From Erythrobacter fulvus (lineage in GTDB: Bacteria > Pseudomonadota > Alphaproteobacteria > Sphingomonadales > Sphingomonadaceae): a stretch of DNA of 64,000 bases. Below the pieces are notes generated by a model that saw only the letters and a program-made list of their open reading frames with translations, did not search any database and was not told where the DNA came from. The first letter of the stretch is position 1; every line of letters begins with the position of its first letter. The stretch spans positions 124,001 to 188,000 of the forward strand of contig NZ_JAQQXQ010000006.1 of NCBI RefSeq assembly GCF_028595285.1, read 5' to 3'. Position numbers and translations under genes: made by a program. Below are positions 50,614 to 59,756 of the stretch, one piece after another.

Positions 50614-51534
50614 CTAACATAAATCGGAGGGAAGGGTGCGGGCATTCTCGTCGGCCATGGCCAGCATTGAGGCGGCATGGCGTGCGGCAACGATACGCGG
50701 ATCGTCGCCATAGCCCCCGCCGAGCGCCGAAGCGATCGCGAGCCCGCGACGGCGCGCTTCGCCGACCACAAAGCGGTCGCGCGCGGCAAGTCCCACATCG
50801 CTCAGCGCCAGCCGTCCGAGCTTGTCCTCGGCATGCGGATCGACGCCGGCCTGATAGAGCACGAAGTCAGGCGCGAAGTCCGCGAACACCTCGGGAAGGT
50901 GCCGGGTGAGGACTTCCATGTAGCCATCATCGTCCACCCCGTCGGGCAGGCCGACGTCGCGGCTGGAGCGTGCCTTTCGCACCGGAAAGTTCTTTTCGGC
51001 ATGAAGCGAGAGGGTGAAGATGTCGGCGCGGCCTGCGGTGAGGCTGGCGGTGCCGTCGCCCTGATGCACGTCGCAATCGACGATCAGGATGCGCCGCGCG
51101 TCTCCTTCGGCGATCAGCCGGTTGGCTGCGACCGCAAGATCATTGAACACGCAGTAACCTGCGCCCGTATCATGCAGCGCGTGATGACTGCCCGCCGCCG
51201 AGTTGGCGGCATAGCCGTGGCGCATGGCAAGGCGCGCGGCGAGCCATGTTCCGCCATTGGTGTGGCGCACGCGGCTGGCAATGTGCGGCGTCACCGGAAA
51301 GCCGATGCGGCGTTCCTTCTCGCGCGGGACTTCGGCGCGGAACACCTGATCGACGTAGTCGGGGCAATGCACCGCTTCCAGCCATTCGCGCGGCATGGGT
51401 TCGGGCGCGTGCTCGGTGACCGGGGCTCCGCTCGCGCGCAGTTCTTCCATCACGAGGTAATATTTGTCGAACCGGAAAGACCCCCGCTCCGGGCGCGGGG
51501 CCATGTAGTCGGCATGGTGAACGACGTGGAGCAT
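50614..51534 (-). CDS. Histone-deacetylase-family (AcuC-like) hydrolase
   Basis: A 306-residue class II HDAC-like deacetylase. The catalytic pocket is visible as AGSHHALHDTGAGYCVFND (His-His pair) and VDCDVHQGDGTA with Asp-x-His zinc ligands; a further Asp follows in QAGVDPHAED. Bacterial members act on small acetylated molecules, polyamines or proteins. mntP begins just upstream on the same strand (stop to start eight bases), so they may be cotranscribed. Confidence 0.88.
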   Translation of the reverse strand: MLHVVHHADYMAPRPERGSFRFDKYYLVMEELRASGAPVTEHAPEPMPREWLEAVHCPDYVDQVFRAEVPREKERRIGFPVTPHIASRVRHTNGGTWLAARLAMRHGYAANSAAGSHHALHDTGAGYCVFNDLAVAANRLIAEGDARRILIVDCDVHQGDGTASLTAGRADIFTLSLHAEKNFPVRKARSSRDVGLPDGVDDDGYMEVLTRHLPEVFADFAPDFVLYQAGVDPHAEDKLGRLALSDVGLAARDRFVVGEARRRGLAIASALGGGYGDDPRIVAARHAASMLAMADENARTLPSDLC

Positions 51535-51541
51535 TATTCGC

Positions 51542-52093
51542 TCAACCCGGCAGCCAGCCCGTATGTTCCGCGAGGATCTTGCACCCCAGCCCGATCAGGA
51601 TCACGCCTCCGGCGCGCTCGGCCCATTCGCCCCAGTTCTCGCCGGCGATCCGCCCCAGAATGACGCCTGCGGCGCTCAGGGCCGCAGTCACCCCGCCGAT
51701 TAGCGCCACCGCCGTAAACGGCGCGACGTCGAGGGTCGGCAGGGTGATACCTGCGGCAAGCGCATCGACACTGGTCGCCACACCTGCGACCAGCAGCGCG
51801 GTGCCCGTGAGCGCGCGCGCGGCTTCCTCTTCGCCCACGTGTCCGCCCAGCATCCGCACCCCGAGAAAGCCGAGCAGGCCGAATGCTACCCAGTGATCGA
51901 CTGTTTCGATATATTCGAAAGCGACGGCACCTATCCCCCAGCCGGCGAGCGGCATCACCGCCTGAAAGATGCCGAACGTCAGTGCGATGGCGATAGCGCC
52001 GCCCCAGCCGGGCCGGAACCGCGCACCCTGCGTCATGGCAACGGCAAAGGCGTCCATGGCAAGCGCCAGCGCGAGGAAAACGGCTTCGAACAC
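51542..52093 (-). CDS. mntP: Manganese efflux pump MntP
   Basis: A 183-residue membrane protein with six helices. It carries the paired acidic motifs MDAFAVAM (about 13-20) and SVDALAAG (about 108-115) that characterise MntP. It exports Mn2+. The upstream gap is only 12 bp, so no yybP-ykoY riboswitch is present there. Same strand as the HDAC-family gene and the thioredoxin-like lipoprotein. Confidence 0.9.
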   Translation of the reverse strand: MFEAVFLALALAMDAFAVAMTQGARFRPGWGGAIAIALTFGIFQAVMPLAGWGIGAVAFEYIETVDHWVAFGLLGFLGVRMLGGHVGEEEAARALTGTALLVAGVATSVDALAAGITLPTLDVAPFTAVALIGGVTAALSAAGVILGRIAGENWGEWAERAGGVILIGLGCKILAEHTGWLPG

Positions 52094-52105
52094 GGCGGCG
52101 GCCTG

Positions 52106-52654
52106 TTACGTGCTGTCAGGCTCGGGCGAGGGGGCAGGTGCAGGTGCAGGCCCAGCTTCAGGCACCGGCGCATCGGCGAGGCTTGCGAGTTCGGCGTAGA
52201 TCGCCTCTTCGCTGCGGCTTGCGGCGTTGCGCCAACTTTGCGCGGTGTCGGGGTTCACCAACGCGCCTTCGGCGGTCAGCACCAGCAGCGCGGGCGTGCC
52301 AGGGAAGTCGGCAAGGCCAAATCGCTGCGCAATGGCGAGGTTGTGGCCGTCGCCCGTCTGCGGCAGGCCGACATTGACGAAGACCAGCTCGTATTCCTCC
52401 GCCACCAGCGCGGCGAAGCGTTCGGTTTCCAGCCATCCGGCCAGTGCGCGGCTGTCGTGGCACCAGTTGGCGCCCATCACCAGCAGCACCCGCTTGCCAT
52501 TCCCGGCGGCGCGGGCGAGCGCGGCGTCGACATCGCCCATGGCATCGGGGGTGACCGCGTAAGACTTTGCCTCGGGATGTGTCGGGGCGGGCGGTGTCGT
52601 CGCGCAGGCAGCCAGCGCCAGCGCCGCACTCCCGGCAATCAGCGCGCGTATCAC
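52106..52654 (-). CDS. Thioredoxin-fold lipoprotein
   Basis: A 182-residue protein with a lipobox (ALAAC; Cys near residue 17) and a thioredoxin-like domain (about 45-155). The active-site position reads [10 protein letters not shown], with one Cys and no C-x-x-C, so it is not a classic disulfide oxidoreductase. The C-terminus is Pro/Ala-rich. Its ATG overlaps the ispG stop by four bases, so translation is probably coupled. Confidence 0.78.
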   Translation of the reverse strand: MIRALIAGSAALALAACATTPPAPTHPEAKSYAVTPDAMGDVDAALARAAGNGKRVLLVMGANWCHDSRALAGWLETERFAALVAEEYELVFVNVGLPQTGDGHNLAIAQRFGLADFPGTPALLVLTAEGALVNPDTAQSWRNAASRSEEAIYAELASLADAPVPEAGPAPAPAPSPEPDST

Positions 52655-53802
52655 TCTGCGGCTTCGGCGGGCTGGGGCGCGTGGGGATCGAAGGCCGTGG
52701 CCTCGCCCGCTTCGATTTCGGCGGCCTTTTCCTCGACCAGGCGCACGATGTGATCGAGCATGTCCTCGTTCTGCACGGTGTGGTCGGTCACCCCGCGCAG
52801 ATAGACCATGTGCTTGCCCGCGCCGCCGCCGGTGAGGCCGATATCGGTCTCGCGCGCTTCGCCCGGGCCGTTCACCACACAGCCGAGGATCGAAAGGCTC
52901 ATCGGCGTCTTGATATGTTCGAGCCGCTGTTCGAGCGCTTCAACGGTGCGGATCACGTCGAAACCCTGGCGCGAGCACGAGGGGCACGAGACGATGCGGA
53001 CGCCGCGGGTGCGCAGGCCCAATGCCTTGAGCATCTCGAAGCCGACCTTGATTTCCTGCTCGGGCTCTGCCGACAGGCTGACGCGGATGGTGTCGCCGAT
53101 GCCGGCCCACAGCAGGCTGCCGATGCCGATGCTGGATTTCACGGTGCCGCCGATCAGCCCGCCCGCCTCGGTGATGCCGAGGTGCAGCGGGCAATCGACC
53201 GTTTCGGCGAGTCCGTGATAGGCCGCGACCGCAAGGAACACGTCGGAGGCCTTCACCGCCACCTTGTATTCGTGGAAATCGTGATCCTGCAGCAGCTTGA
53301 TGTGATCCAGCGCGCTTTCGATCAGCGCTTCCGGGCAGGGCTCGCCATATTTTTCGAGCAGGTCTTTTTCCAGACTGCCCGCGTTCACGCCGATACGGAT
53401 CGCGCAGCCATTGGCCTTGGCCGCGCGCACGACTTCGGCGACCCGGTCGGCCGAACCGATATTGCCGGGATTGATGCGCAGGCAAGCCGCGCCCGCGTCC
53501 GCCGCTTCGAGCGCGCGTTTGTAGTGGAAATGGATGTCCGCGACGATCGGGATGCGCGCGGCGCGGGTGATCTGCTTGAAGTCGCGCGTGGATTCCTCGG
53601 TCGGGCAGGACACGCGGATGATGTCGGCCCCGACTTCCTCGCAGCGGCGGATCTGGTCGATCGTCGCCTTCACGTCCTCTGTCGGGGTGTTGGTCATGGT
53701 CTGCACGGTGATGGGTGCATCACCGCCAACGGGGACATTCCCCACCATGATCTGGCGCGATTTGCGCCGCTCGATCGTGCGCCACGGGCGAATACTGGAC
53801 AT
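52651..53802 (-). CDS. ispG: 4-hydroxy-3-methylbut-2-enyl diphosphate synthase
   Basis: A 383-residue iron-sulfur enzyme of the MEP isoprenoid pathway (MEcPP to HMBPP). Cluster ligands are visible in [11 protein letters not shown] and [10 protein letters not shown], and the N-terminal TIM-barrel starts [21 protein letters not shown]. The frame open to 54117 covers nrsF antisense sequence and is not coding; ATG 53802 is used. It precedes the thioredoxin-like lipoprotein by an ATGA overlap. Confidence 0.96.
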   Translation of the reverse strand: MSSIRPWRTIERRKSRQIMVGNVPVGGDAPITVQTMTNTPTEDVKATIDQIRRCEEVGADIIRVSCPTEESTRDFKQITRAARIPIVADIHFHYKRALEAADAGAACLRINPGNIGSADRVAEVVRAAKANGCAIRIGVNAGSLEKDLLEKYGEPCPEALIESALDHIKLLQDHDFHEYKVAVKASDVFLAVAAYHGLAETVDCPLHLGITEAGGLIGGTVKSSIGIGSLLWAGIGDTIRVSLSAEPEQEIKVGFEMLKALGLRTRGVRIVSCPSCSRQGFDVIRTVEALEQRLEHIKTPMSLSILGCVVNGPGEARETDIGLTGGGAGKHMVYLRGVTDHTVQNEDMLDHIVRLVEEKAAEIEAGEATAFDPHAPQPAEAAE

Positions 53803-53855
53803 GACGAGCCATATAGCCGCGCGCTTGTGGCGGGGCAATGACTGGAACGCGCGGC

Positions 53856-54509
53856 TTACCAGCGGATCAGCGGCGGCACGATCACCCGCGCTGCCAGCGC
53901 CGCGATCGGTACGGGCAGGACGTGCCAGATGCCGAGATGCGCGATCCCGTCGAGCGGGCAGGTGATGCCGAAGGCAAGCGCGCCCAGCGCGCCGGCTGCA
54001 AGCCCCGTCAGCCACGCTTGCCGTGCCAGCGCCACGGGTGCCGCACGGCGCAGGAACAGCACTGCAGCCACCGCGACGACCAGCCCCGCTGCAAGCGCCG
54101 ACGTCAGGCAATGCCACGCAGCCGGATCGGCAAGGCCGTCATGTGCATGGTGACCGGACGCCCATACCAGCTGGATCAGCGCGGCGAGCGGCAACAGGCA
54201 CAGTGTGGCGAACGCCCAGACCGGCGCATTGGCGCGCGGGCCAACCTGCGGCAGCGCACCGGCCACCAGCGCAGCGCTGCTTGCCGCACCCAGCATCAGC
54301 AGCAGACCATTGCCGATCCAGAAATAGGGCGATGCCTCGCCCGTCAGGATACCGTCCCAGAAGGAAAACAGCGTGCTGGTGCCGATCGCGGCGGCCAGCG
54401 TCGCGGCGGCGATAAGACATGCGCCTTGCCATGCACGGACCCGGCGTACCGGCTCGGCAGTGTCTGCCAGCGCGGCGATCAGATCGGAGCGGTTGCGGGG
54501 AGAGTTCAT
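53856..54509 (-). CDS. nrsF: NrsF-type membrane anti-sigma factor (DUF1109)
   Basis: A 217-residue protein with a short cytoplasmic N-terminus ([21 protein letters not shown]) and six predicted transmembrane helices, matching the NrsF/DUF1109 anti-sigma family. It holds its cognate ECF sigma factor at the membrane until stress releases it. It starts one base after the sigma factor stop, the usual arrangement. Confidence 0.85.
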   Translation of the reverse strand: MNSPRNRSDLIAALADTAEPVRRVRAWQGACLIAAATLAAAIGTSTLFSFWDGILTGEASPYFWIGNGLLLMLGAASSAALVAGALPQVGPRANAPVWAFATLCLLPLAALIQLVWASGHHAHDGLADPAAWHCLTSALAAGLVVAVAAVLFLRRAAPVALARQAWLTGLAAGALGALAFGITCPLDGIAHLGIWHVLPVPIAALAARVIVPPLIRW

Positions 54510-54510
54510 C

Positions 54511-55041
54511 TTAATCGGCTTTCTCGACGAGCGCGGCCAGTTTCTTCAGGCCGCGGTGGATGTTGACTTTGACAAGGCTGGCGCTCTGACCGCTGCGGGC
54601 CGAGGCTTCCTCGATTGACAGGCCTTCGATCTTGACCAGTTCGATCGCTTCGGCCTGCTTGACCGGGAGATGCGCGAACAGCCGATCAAGGCTGACGCGG
54701 GCAATCACGACGTCCTCCTCGCTGCTTTGCGCGCCGCTTTCTTCCTCCAGTTCCTCACTCGCGTCGCGATAGACGCGGCGCAAATGATCGACCCAACGAT
54801 AACGCGCAATCGCCGCGAGCCACGGCAGGAACGGGCGCGCCGGGTCCCACGTGGCGCGTTTGGCATGGAGCGCGATCAGCACCTCCTGCACCAGATCATC
54901 GACCTGGCCCGGCGGCAGACGGCGGCGGAAATAGCGTTCCAGCCAGACGCCCGCCTCGGTCAGCAGGACGTTCGCCGCCGCGCGGTCGCCTGCCTGCATC
55001 GCAGCCATCAGACGGGCGAAGGTGGCCTCGTCGGCGAGCAT
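54511..55041 (-). CDS. sigF: ECF sigma factor, SigF-like
   Basis: A 176-residue extracytoplasmic-function sigma factor. Region 2 contains DDLVQEVLIALHAKRATWDP and PFLPWLAAIARYRWVDHLRR; region 4 (about 120-172) has LPVKQAEAIELVKIEGLSIEEA. It is paired with NrsF as in Caulobacter-type SigF systems that respond to heavy metals or oxidative stress. A GTAACC/CGAA promoter lies upstream. Confidence 0.9.
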   Translation of the reverse strand: MLADEATFARLMAAMQAGDRAAANVLLTEAGVWLERYFRRRLPPGQVDDLVQEVLIALHAKRATWDPARPFLPWLAAIARYRWVDHLRRVYRDASEELEEESGAQSSEEDVVIARVSLDRLFAHLPVKQAEAIELVKIEGLSIEEASARSGQSASLVKVNIHRGLKKLAALVEKAD

Positions 55042-55123
55042 TCAGCTTGCTTTCGCGTTCCGCGAAACGGGCATGGGGCATTCCTTTTCCTGCGCGCGGC
55101 GGCGCGGCGGTTTCACCCGTGGT

Positions 55124-55150
55124 TTCGTGCGCAGGGCCCCGAGCGGTTAC
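55124..55150 (-). promoter_or_regulatory. SigF-type promoter upstream of sigF
   Basis: On the minus strand, GTAACC (55150-55145) is followed after 17 bp by CGAA (55127-55124). This is close to the GTAACC-N16-CGAA promoter I recall for SigF-dependent genes. It lies about 83 bp before the sigF start, which suggests autoregulation. Confidence 0.55.
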
Positions 55151-55243
55151 ATCCTGCCAAAAAAATGCCGGTTTCGCCACGTGCGGACAGCCTTGACTTG
55201 GGCGCGGGTGGCTTCAGTCTGGCGGCCAGTGCGAGGAGAGACA

Positions 55244-56182
55244 ATGCTGACCGACAACCCGATCGAACTGCGCAGCCCTGCGCCGAGTCTGCTGATGCGC
55301 GCCGTCAAATGGGTAATGGCCCGCGCCGAACCTGTCTTTCCCCATGACGCCGAAGGCTTCCACCGCCGCATGACCGGGCGCCAGTTACCTGTCGACGCGC
55401 CGATGCCCGTCAGCTTCAGGCGCGATTTTCTGGTCGGCGAATGGGAGGCGGAAGGGCATCGGGTGGTGACGATCCATCCCAAGAGCGGCCCCGGCGAATG
55501 GCATATGCTCTATTTCCACGGTGGCGGTTTCGTGCAGCCGATGTTCAAGGTGCACTGGCCGCTGGTGGCGGCGATGGTGAAGCATTGCGGGATCAGCGTC
55601 TCCGTGCTGCTCTATCCGGTGGTGCCCGAAAGCCCCCACGCGGAACAGGACGCGGTCGCTGACAGCGCATGGGCGACGCTGGCCGAGCATCACGATCCGG
55701 CGAAGATCATCCTCAACGGCGACAGTGCGGGCGGGCATATTGCGCTGGCGCTGGCACTGCGGCTTGCCAAGGCCTGCGGCCCGATGCCGGGCAAGCTTGC
55801 GCTGTTCGCGCCGTGGCTCGATCTGACGCTGGCCGACCCCGCGATCGCGGCGGTCGAGCCCAATGACCTGATGCTCAAGATTGGCACGCTGCGCGCCTGC
55901 GGAGAGATGGTGGCGGGGACGCGGGACCCGGCCGGTGCCGAGGTGAGTCCGCTCTACACGCCAACAGACGAGCTCGCGAAGCTGCCGCCGACTCGCATCT
56001 GGACCGGACGGCACGACCTGTTCATCATCGATTCGCGCACCTTCGTGGGCAAGCTGCGCGCTGCCGGGGTGGACGCGAAGCTTTATGAATACGAAGCCGC
56101 GCCGCATGTGTTCATGGCGATCACCCCCACGCGCGAAGCGAAGGACGTGCTGCGCCTGCTGAGCGAATTCCTGTCCGCCTAG
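55244..56182 (+). CDS. Alpha/beta hydrolase (HSL-like)
   Basis: A 312-residue alpha/beta hydrolase with HGGG (92-95) in the oxyanion-hole position, nucleophile Ser161 in GDSAGG, Asp258 and His288 as the probable rest of the triad. These are features of the hormone-sensitive-lipase-like esterase family. ATG 55244 has GAGGAGAGACA upstream; the longer frame to 55022 is not favoured. It is divergent from sigF and could share its stress promoter region. Confidence 0.88.
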   Translation: MLTDNPIELRSPAPSLLMRAVKWVMARAEPVFPHDAEGFHRRMTGRQLPVDAPMPVSFRRDFLVGEWEAEGHRVVTIHPKSGPGEWHMLYFHGGGFVQPMFKVHWPLVAAMVKHCGISVSVLLYPVVPESPHAEQDAVADSAWATLAEHHDPAKIILNGDSAGGHIALALALRLAKACGPMPGKLALFAPWLDLTLADPAIAAVEPNDLMLKIGTLRACGEMVAGTRDPAGAEVSPLYTPTDELAKLPPTRIWTGRHDLFIIDSRTFVGKLRAAGVDAKLYEYEAAPHVFMAITPTREAKDVLRLLSEFLSA

Positions 56183-57129
56183 CTGGGGAATTTCGCGCCG
56201 GTCAGCTCCTCGCTGAGCTTCCACAGCTGGTCAGCATAGCTTGAATTGACCGCGTAGGACCGCACGCCTCCGCTGGAGGACACATCGTCCACTCCGGCGA
56301 CGTGGCAATCCTCACAATAGACCCCGCCCTTGCCTTCCAGCTCGGGCGCGGTCGCGGCCCAGCAGCTTGTCGCCGCGCCCTGAGGAATGGTTTTCCATTC
56401 GAACCCGCTGTCGCTGCTGGTCACGCGCTCCATCAGCGCGGCGACCATTTCTTCGGTCATATGGCGGCCGAGATTGGTCTGGATGCCGCCAGGGTGGACT
56501 GCATAAGCGTGGATACCCAGCACCGCGAAGCGCTGTTCCAGCCCCACGGTGAACAGCACGTTGGCGGTCTTCGACTGGCCATAGCTGACCCACGGATCAT
56601 AGGGACGGTGTTCGAAGTTTGGATCGTCGAAATCCACGGCGGCGAAGTGGTGCCCGCGGCTCGAAAGGTTGACGATGCGCTTGGCATGGCCGCGCTCGAT
56701 CAGCGGCATCAGTTCGGCCGTCAGCGCGAAATGGCCAAGGTGGTTGGTGCCGAACTGCATTTCGAACCCGTCGGCGGTATGCATGAACGGGCAGGCCATC
56801 ACGCCGGCGTTGTTGATCAGCAGGTCGATCTTGTCGAACCGCTGGCGGGCACGCGATGTTGCCGCGCGGATGCTTTCGAGCGAGCCGAGGTCGAGCGTGA
56901 TGGTATCGAGCTGCGCCTTGGACACGGTGCCCAGGATCGCGGCCACGGCTTCATCGAGCTTCGCCTGATCGCGCCCTGCCATGATAATATGCGCACCCTT
57001 GGCCGCCATGGCCCGGGCGGTTTCCTGCCCCAGCCCGGAATTGGCCCCGGTGATGAACACGCTCGTGCCCGAAAGGTCCTTGCCCGCCAGCACCTCGTCG
57101 GTGCTGCTGCTCCAGCCGAATCCGCCCAT
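56179..57129 (-). CDS. Short-chain dehydrogenase/reductase
   Basis: A 316-residue NAD(P)-dependent oxidoreductase with TGxxxGxG at 27-34, NNAG at about 106-109, and catalytic Ser157, Tyr183 and Lys187. The extra C-terminal region resembles the retinol-dehydrogenase-like/oxidoreductase branch. It overlaps the convergent hydrolase gene by four bases. Substrate is unknown. Confidence 0.88.
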   Translation of the reverse strand: MGGFGWSSSTDEVLAGKDLSGTSVFITGANSGLGQETARAMAAKGAHIIMAGRDQAKLDEAVAAILGTVSKAQLDTITLDLGSLESIRAATSRARQRFDKIDLLINNAGVMACPFMHTADGFEMQFGTNHLGHFALTAELMPLIERGHAKRIVNLSSRGHHFAAVDFDDPNFEHRPYDPWVSYGQSKTANVLFTVGLEQRFAVLGIHAYAVHPGGIQTNLGRHMTEEMVAALMERVTSSDSGFEWKTIPQGAATSCWAATAPELEGKGGVYCEDCHVAGVDDVSSSGGVRSYAVNSSYADQLWKLSEELTGAKFPS

Positions 57130-57144
57130 GTCCGTCTCCCGTGG

Positions 57145-57663
57145 TTATAATATCAGTTCGTAGAGATACTCCGGATCGAGATGATCGCCCACCCGGAAGG
57201 TGATGTCGGCGATCTTGCCGAAACCGTAACGCTGGTAGAACCGCTGCGCGCCGTAATTCTCGGAATAGACCGACAGCAGCACCGCATCATGGCCCCTTTC
57301 TCGCGCCACGCCCAACGCCCAGTCCATCAGCCGCGCGCCGATACCATGGCCGGTATAACCGGGCAGGGCATAAAGCTGGCCCAGCTCGATCGGATCGCGC
57401 GCGTTGGAATGGTGCGTGTAATGGCTGGGGTAGCGCAGCTTGCAGAACGCGACCAGCTTGCCTTCATCCTCGACAAGGCGATGGGTGCAGCTGTCGCCCG
57501 CGATTTCCGCAGCCACCGCTTGCGGATCGTGAACCTCGGCAAGGAAGGCTTCGAGGTCGGCCGGGGTGTAAAGGTGGCCGAAGGCGGCGACGAAGGTTTC
57601 AGCCCCGAGCACGGCGAGCGCGGGAGCATCGGCAAGAGTGGCGGGCCGGTCAATCATGCGCAT
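57145..57663 (-). CDS. GNAT-family N-acetyltransferase
   Basis: A 172-residue GNAT protein with the acetyl-CoA-binding loop GYTGHGIGARLMDWAL (about 102-117) and a C-terminal YxxENYGAQRFYQRYGF segment. It starts at ATG 57663 or 57657. Acceptor is unknown. It lies 15 bp upstream of the SDR gene on the same strand and may be cotranscribed with it. Confidence 0.88.
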   Translation of the reverse strand: MRMIDRPATLADAPALAVLGAETFVAAFGHLYTPADLEAFLAEVHDPQAVAAEIAGDSCTHRLVEDEGKLVAFCKLRYPSHYTHHSNARDPIELGQLYALPGYTGHGIGARLMDWALGVARERGHDAVLLSVYSENYGAQRFYQRYGFGKIADITFRVGDHLDPEYLYELIL

Positions 57664-57732
57664 CGCCCTAGCGTGGAGGAAGCATGCTGTTAAGCTGGCG
57701 AAAGCCGCAGGGGCGCGTTATGCCGTCGGCCC

Positions 57733-58743
57733 ATGAAGAAACTCATCGCACTGGTTGCTCTCGCCCTCATGACCCAACCCGCACTTGCCGATGATGCGCC
57801 CAAGTGGTCCATCGCGATCCATGGCGGCGCAGGCACACTCGATCCCGCACAGATGACGCCCGAACGCCGCGCCGAATACGAGGCGGCCTTGCAGAAGGCG
57901 CTGGATGCGGGGGCGGCGGTGCTGGCCGAGGGCGGCAGCGCGATGGATGCGGTCAAGGCGGCGATCATGCCGATGGAGGATTCGCCGCTGTTCAACGCCG
58001 GCAAGGGTGCGGTGTTCACCTGGGATGGCACGAATGAACTCGACGCCTCGATCATGGATGGGCGCGACCGCAGTGCGGGCGCGGTGGCCGGGGTGAAGAC
58101 GGTGAAGAACCCGATCCTGCTCGCCGACAAGGTGCGCACCGACAGCGAACACGTGTTCCTGATGGGTACGGGTGCAGAGGCCTTTGCGGTGGACAAGGGC
58201 TTTGCCGTCACCCCGCCCGATTATTTCGCTACCGAAGCGCGCCGCCGCTCGCTCGAACGCTTGAAGGCGGAAAAGCTTTCGGCGCTGGATGTCGATCACA
58301 AGTTCGGCACGGTCGGCGCGGTCGCGCTCGACCAGAGCGGCAACCTTGCGGCGGGCACCTCCACCGGCGGGATGACCGGCAAGCGCTGGGGCCGCGTGGG
58401 CGATGCGCCAGTGATCGGCGCAGGGACCTATGCGGATAACCGGAGCTGCGCGGTCTCGGCGACGGGATGGGGCGAGTATTTCATCCGCGTCGGCGTGGCG
58501 CACGAGATTTGTGCGCGGCTGCGTGCAGCGGGTGCGGCGGCGCAGCAAGTGGCCGACGATGTCATGGCCGACGTGGCTTCGCTCGGCGGCGACGGCGGGG
58601 TGATCCTTGTTACGCCCGAAGGCGAGGCGCTGTTCAGCTTCAACACCACTGGCATGTATCGCGGCCGCGCGACCAGTGCAGGGGTGCGCGAAGTGGCGAT
58701 CTTCGGCGGCGAGGAGAAGGCTTCGAGCACGCCCGATCACTGA
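57733..58743 (+). CDS. Isoaspartyl peptidase/L-asparaginase (Ntn hydrolase), exported
   Basis: A 336-residue plant-type asparaginase. A signal peptide (MKKLIALVALALMTQPALA) is followed by IAIHGGAG, and autocleavage before Thr193 in HKFGTVGAVALD would free the nucleophile, as in the IaaA family. GTSTGGMTGKRWGRVGD further on is the conserved substrate loop. It removes isoaspartyl residues or cleaves asparagine outside the cytoplasm. A palindromic repeat follows its stop. Confidence 0.92.
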   Translation: MKKLIALVALALMTQPALADDAPKWSIAIHGGAGTLDPAQMTPERRAEYEAALQKALDAGAAVLAEGGSAMDAVKAAIMPMEDSPLFNAGKGAVFTWDGTNELDASIMDGRDRSAGAVAGVKTVKNPILLADKVRTDSEHVFLMGTGAEAFAVDKGFAVTPPDYFATEARRRSLERLKAEKLSALDVDHKFGTVGAVALDQSGNLAAGTSTGGMTGKRWGRVGDAPVIGAGTYADNRSCAVSATGWGEYFIRVGVAHEICARLRAAGAAAQQVADDVMADVASLGGDGGVILVTPEGEALFSFNTTGMYRGRATSAGVREVAIFGGEEKASSTPDH

Positions 58744-58750
58744 TCTCAAC

Positions 58751-58816
58751 CCCGTTCGCCTCGAGCGTCGTCGAGAGGCCCGTCAAAGGAGTCTCGACTT
58801 CGCTCGACACGAACGG
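58751..58816. repeat. Palindromic repeat element, copy 2
   Basis: CCCGTTCGCCTCGAGCG... (58751-58778) and TCTCGACTTCGCTCGACACG... (58792-58816) form the same kind of palindrome as at 37761-37828, sharing the CCGTTCG and TCGACTTCGCTCGA cores. It lies between convergent genes, where it could also act as a terminator. Confidence 0.75.
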
Positions 58817-58823
58817 ATGTTGA

Positions 58824-59756
58824 TCAGTAAAGCTTGCCCACCATCGGCAACCCGCTCTCCGGCTCGGCGAATTCCTTGATCAGGCCGCCCACCCGCGCCA
58901 GCGTCTGTTCGCCGCGCGCGAGCATTTCGTCCTCGCTCTGGCGTGCGCGGAAATAGCAGGCGAAGGTGATCGGCGCGCCCTCTGGCGGCTCGGCAAAGCC
59001 GATGTCGATATAATTATATTCTGCCCCGCTGATCAGCCCGCTGGTGCCGGTCTTGTCACCCGCGATCCAGCCTTCGGGCAGTCCTGCGCGTACGCGCCGC
59101 AGGCCGGTTTCGGTTTCCACCATCCAGCCCTTCAACTCGGCCCGCTCGGCTTCGGGTAGAACGTCGCCGTAAATGATCCTTGCAACCGTTCGCGCCATGG
59201 CGGCAGGCGTGGTGGTGTCGCGGAATTCGGCTGTGGGGACGATATTCATTTCCGGCTCCAGCCGGTCCACCCGGCTGATCTTGTCGCCGATGGAGCGCCA
59301 GAAAGCCGTCAGCGCGGCCGGGCCGCCCAGTGCGCGCAGCAGGATATTGGCCGCCGGATTGTCCGACGTGACCTGCGTTGCCCGCGCCAATTCGCGCAGG
59401 CTGGCACCGGTTGCCATGCGTTCGCGGGTGAAGGGCGCGTGGGACAGCATGTCCGCCTCTGTCCACTTCACGAGCTTGTCAGCATCGATCAGACCCGCCG
59501 CATCGCGCTGGAGCAACATCGCAGCCAGCGAAAGCTTGAAAGAAGAAGCATGGCCGAAGCGCCGGTCGCGGTTGATGCCGACTGACAGGCCCGTGGCGGT
59601 ATCGAACAGTTCGACGCCAAGCGTGCCGTCCGCCTCGCCCTCGATCCGCCGCAGTTCGGCGGCGAGCCGGGCCGCCGGCGCCTGATCGGGTGGAACGCAG
59701 GCCGCCGCACCCAGTGCCAGCGTGCCGCCGAGGAAATAGCGTCGGTCTATGATCAT
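58824..59756 (-). CDS. Class A beta-lactamase-like enzyme
   Basis: A 310-residue serine enzyme with all class A motifs: S71-S-F-K74, S131-D-N133, E167-x-x-x-N171 and K235-T-G237. The N-terminus (MIIDRRYFLGGTLALGAAAC) has twin arginines and a possible lipobox Cys20. Its ATG overlaps the RDD gene stop by four bases, making it the last gene of the moxR operon. Spectrum cannot be predicted, and a D,D-peptidase-like role is not excluded. Confidence 0.92.
   Translation of the reverse strand: MIIDRRYFLGGTLALGAAACVPPDQAPAARLAAELRRIEGEADGTLGVELFDTATGLSVGINRDRRFGHASSFKLSLAAMLLQRDAAGLIDADKLVKWTEADMLSHAPFTRERMATGASLRELARATQVTSDNPAANILLRALGGPAALTAFWRSIGDKISRVDRLEPEMNIVPTAEFRDTTTPAAMARTVARIIYGDVLPEAERAELKGWMVETETGLRRVRAGLPEGWIAGDKTGTSGLISGAEYNYIDIGFAEPPEGAPITFACYFRARQSEDEMLARGEQTLARVGGLIKEFAEPESGLPMVGKLY

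Noticed and set aside
51542..52105. yybP-ykoY manganese riboswitch before mntP
   Set aside because: Only 12 bp separates mntP from the upstream gene, too short for the aptamer.
53803..54117. N-terminal extension of ispG up to 54117
   Set aside because: It overlaps nrsF on another frame and lacks family similarity; ATG 53802 gives the canonical start.
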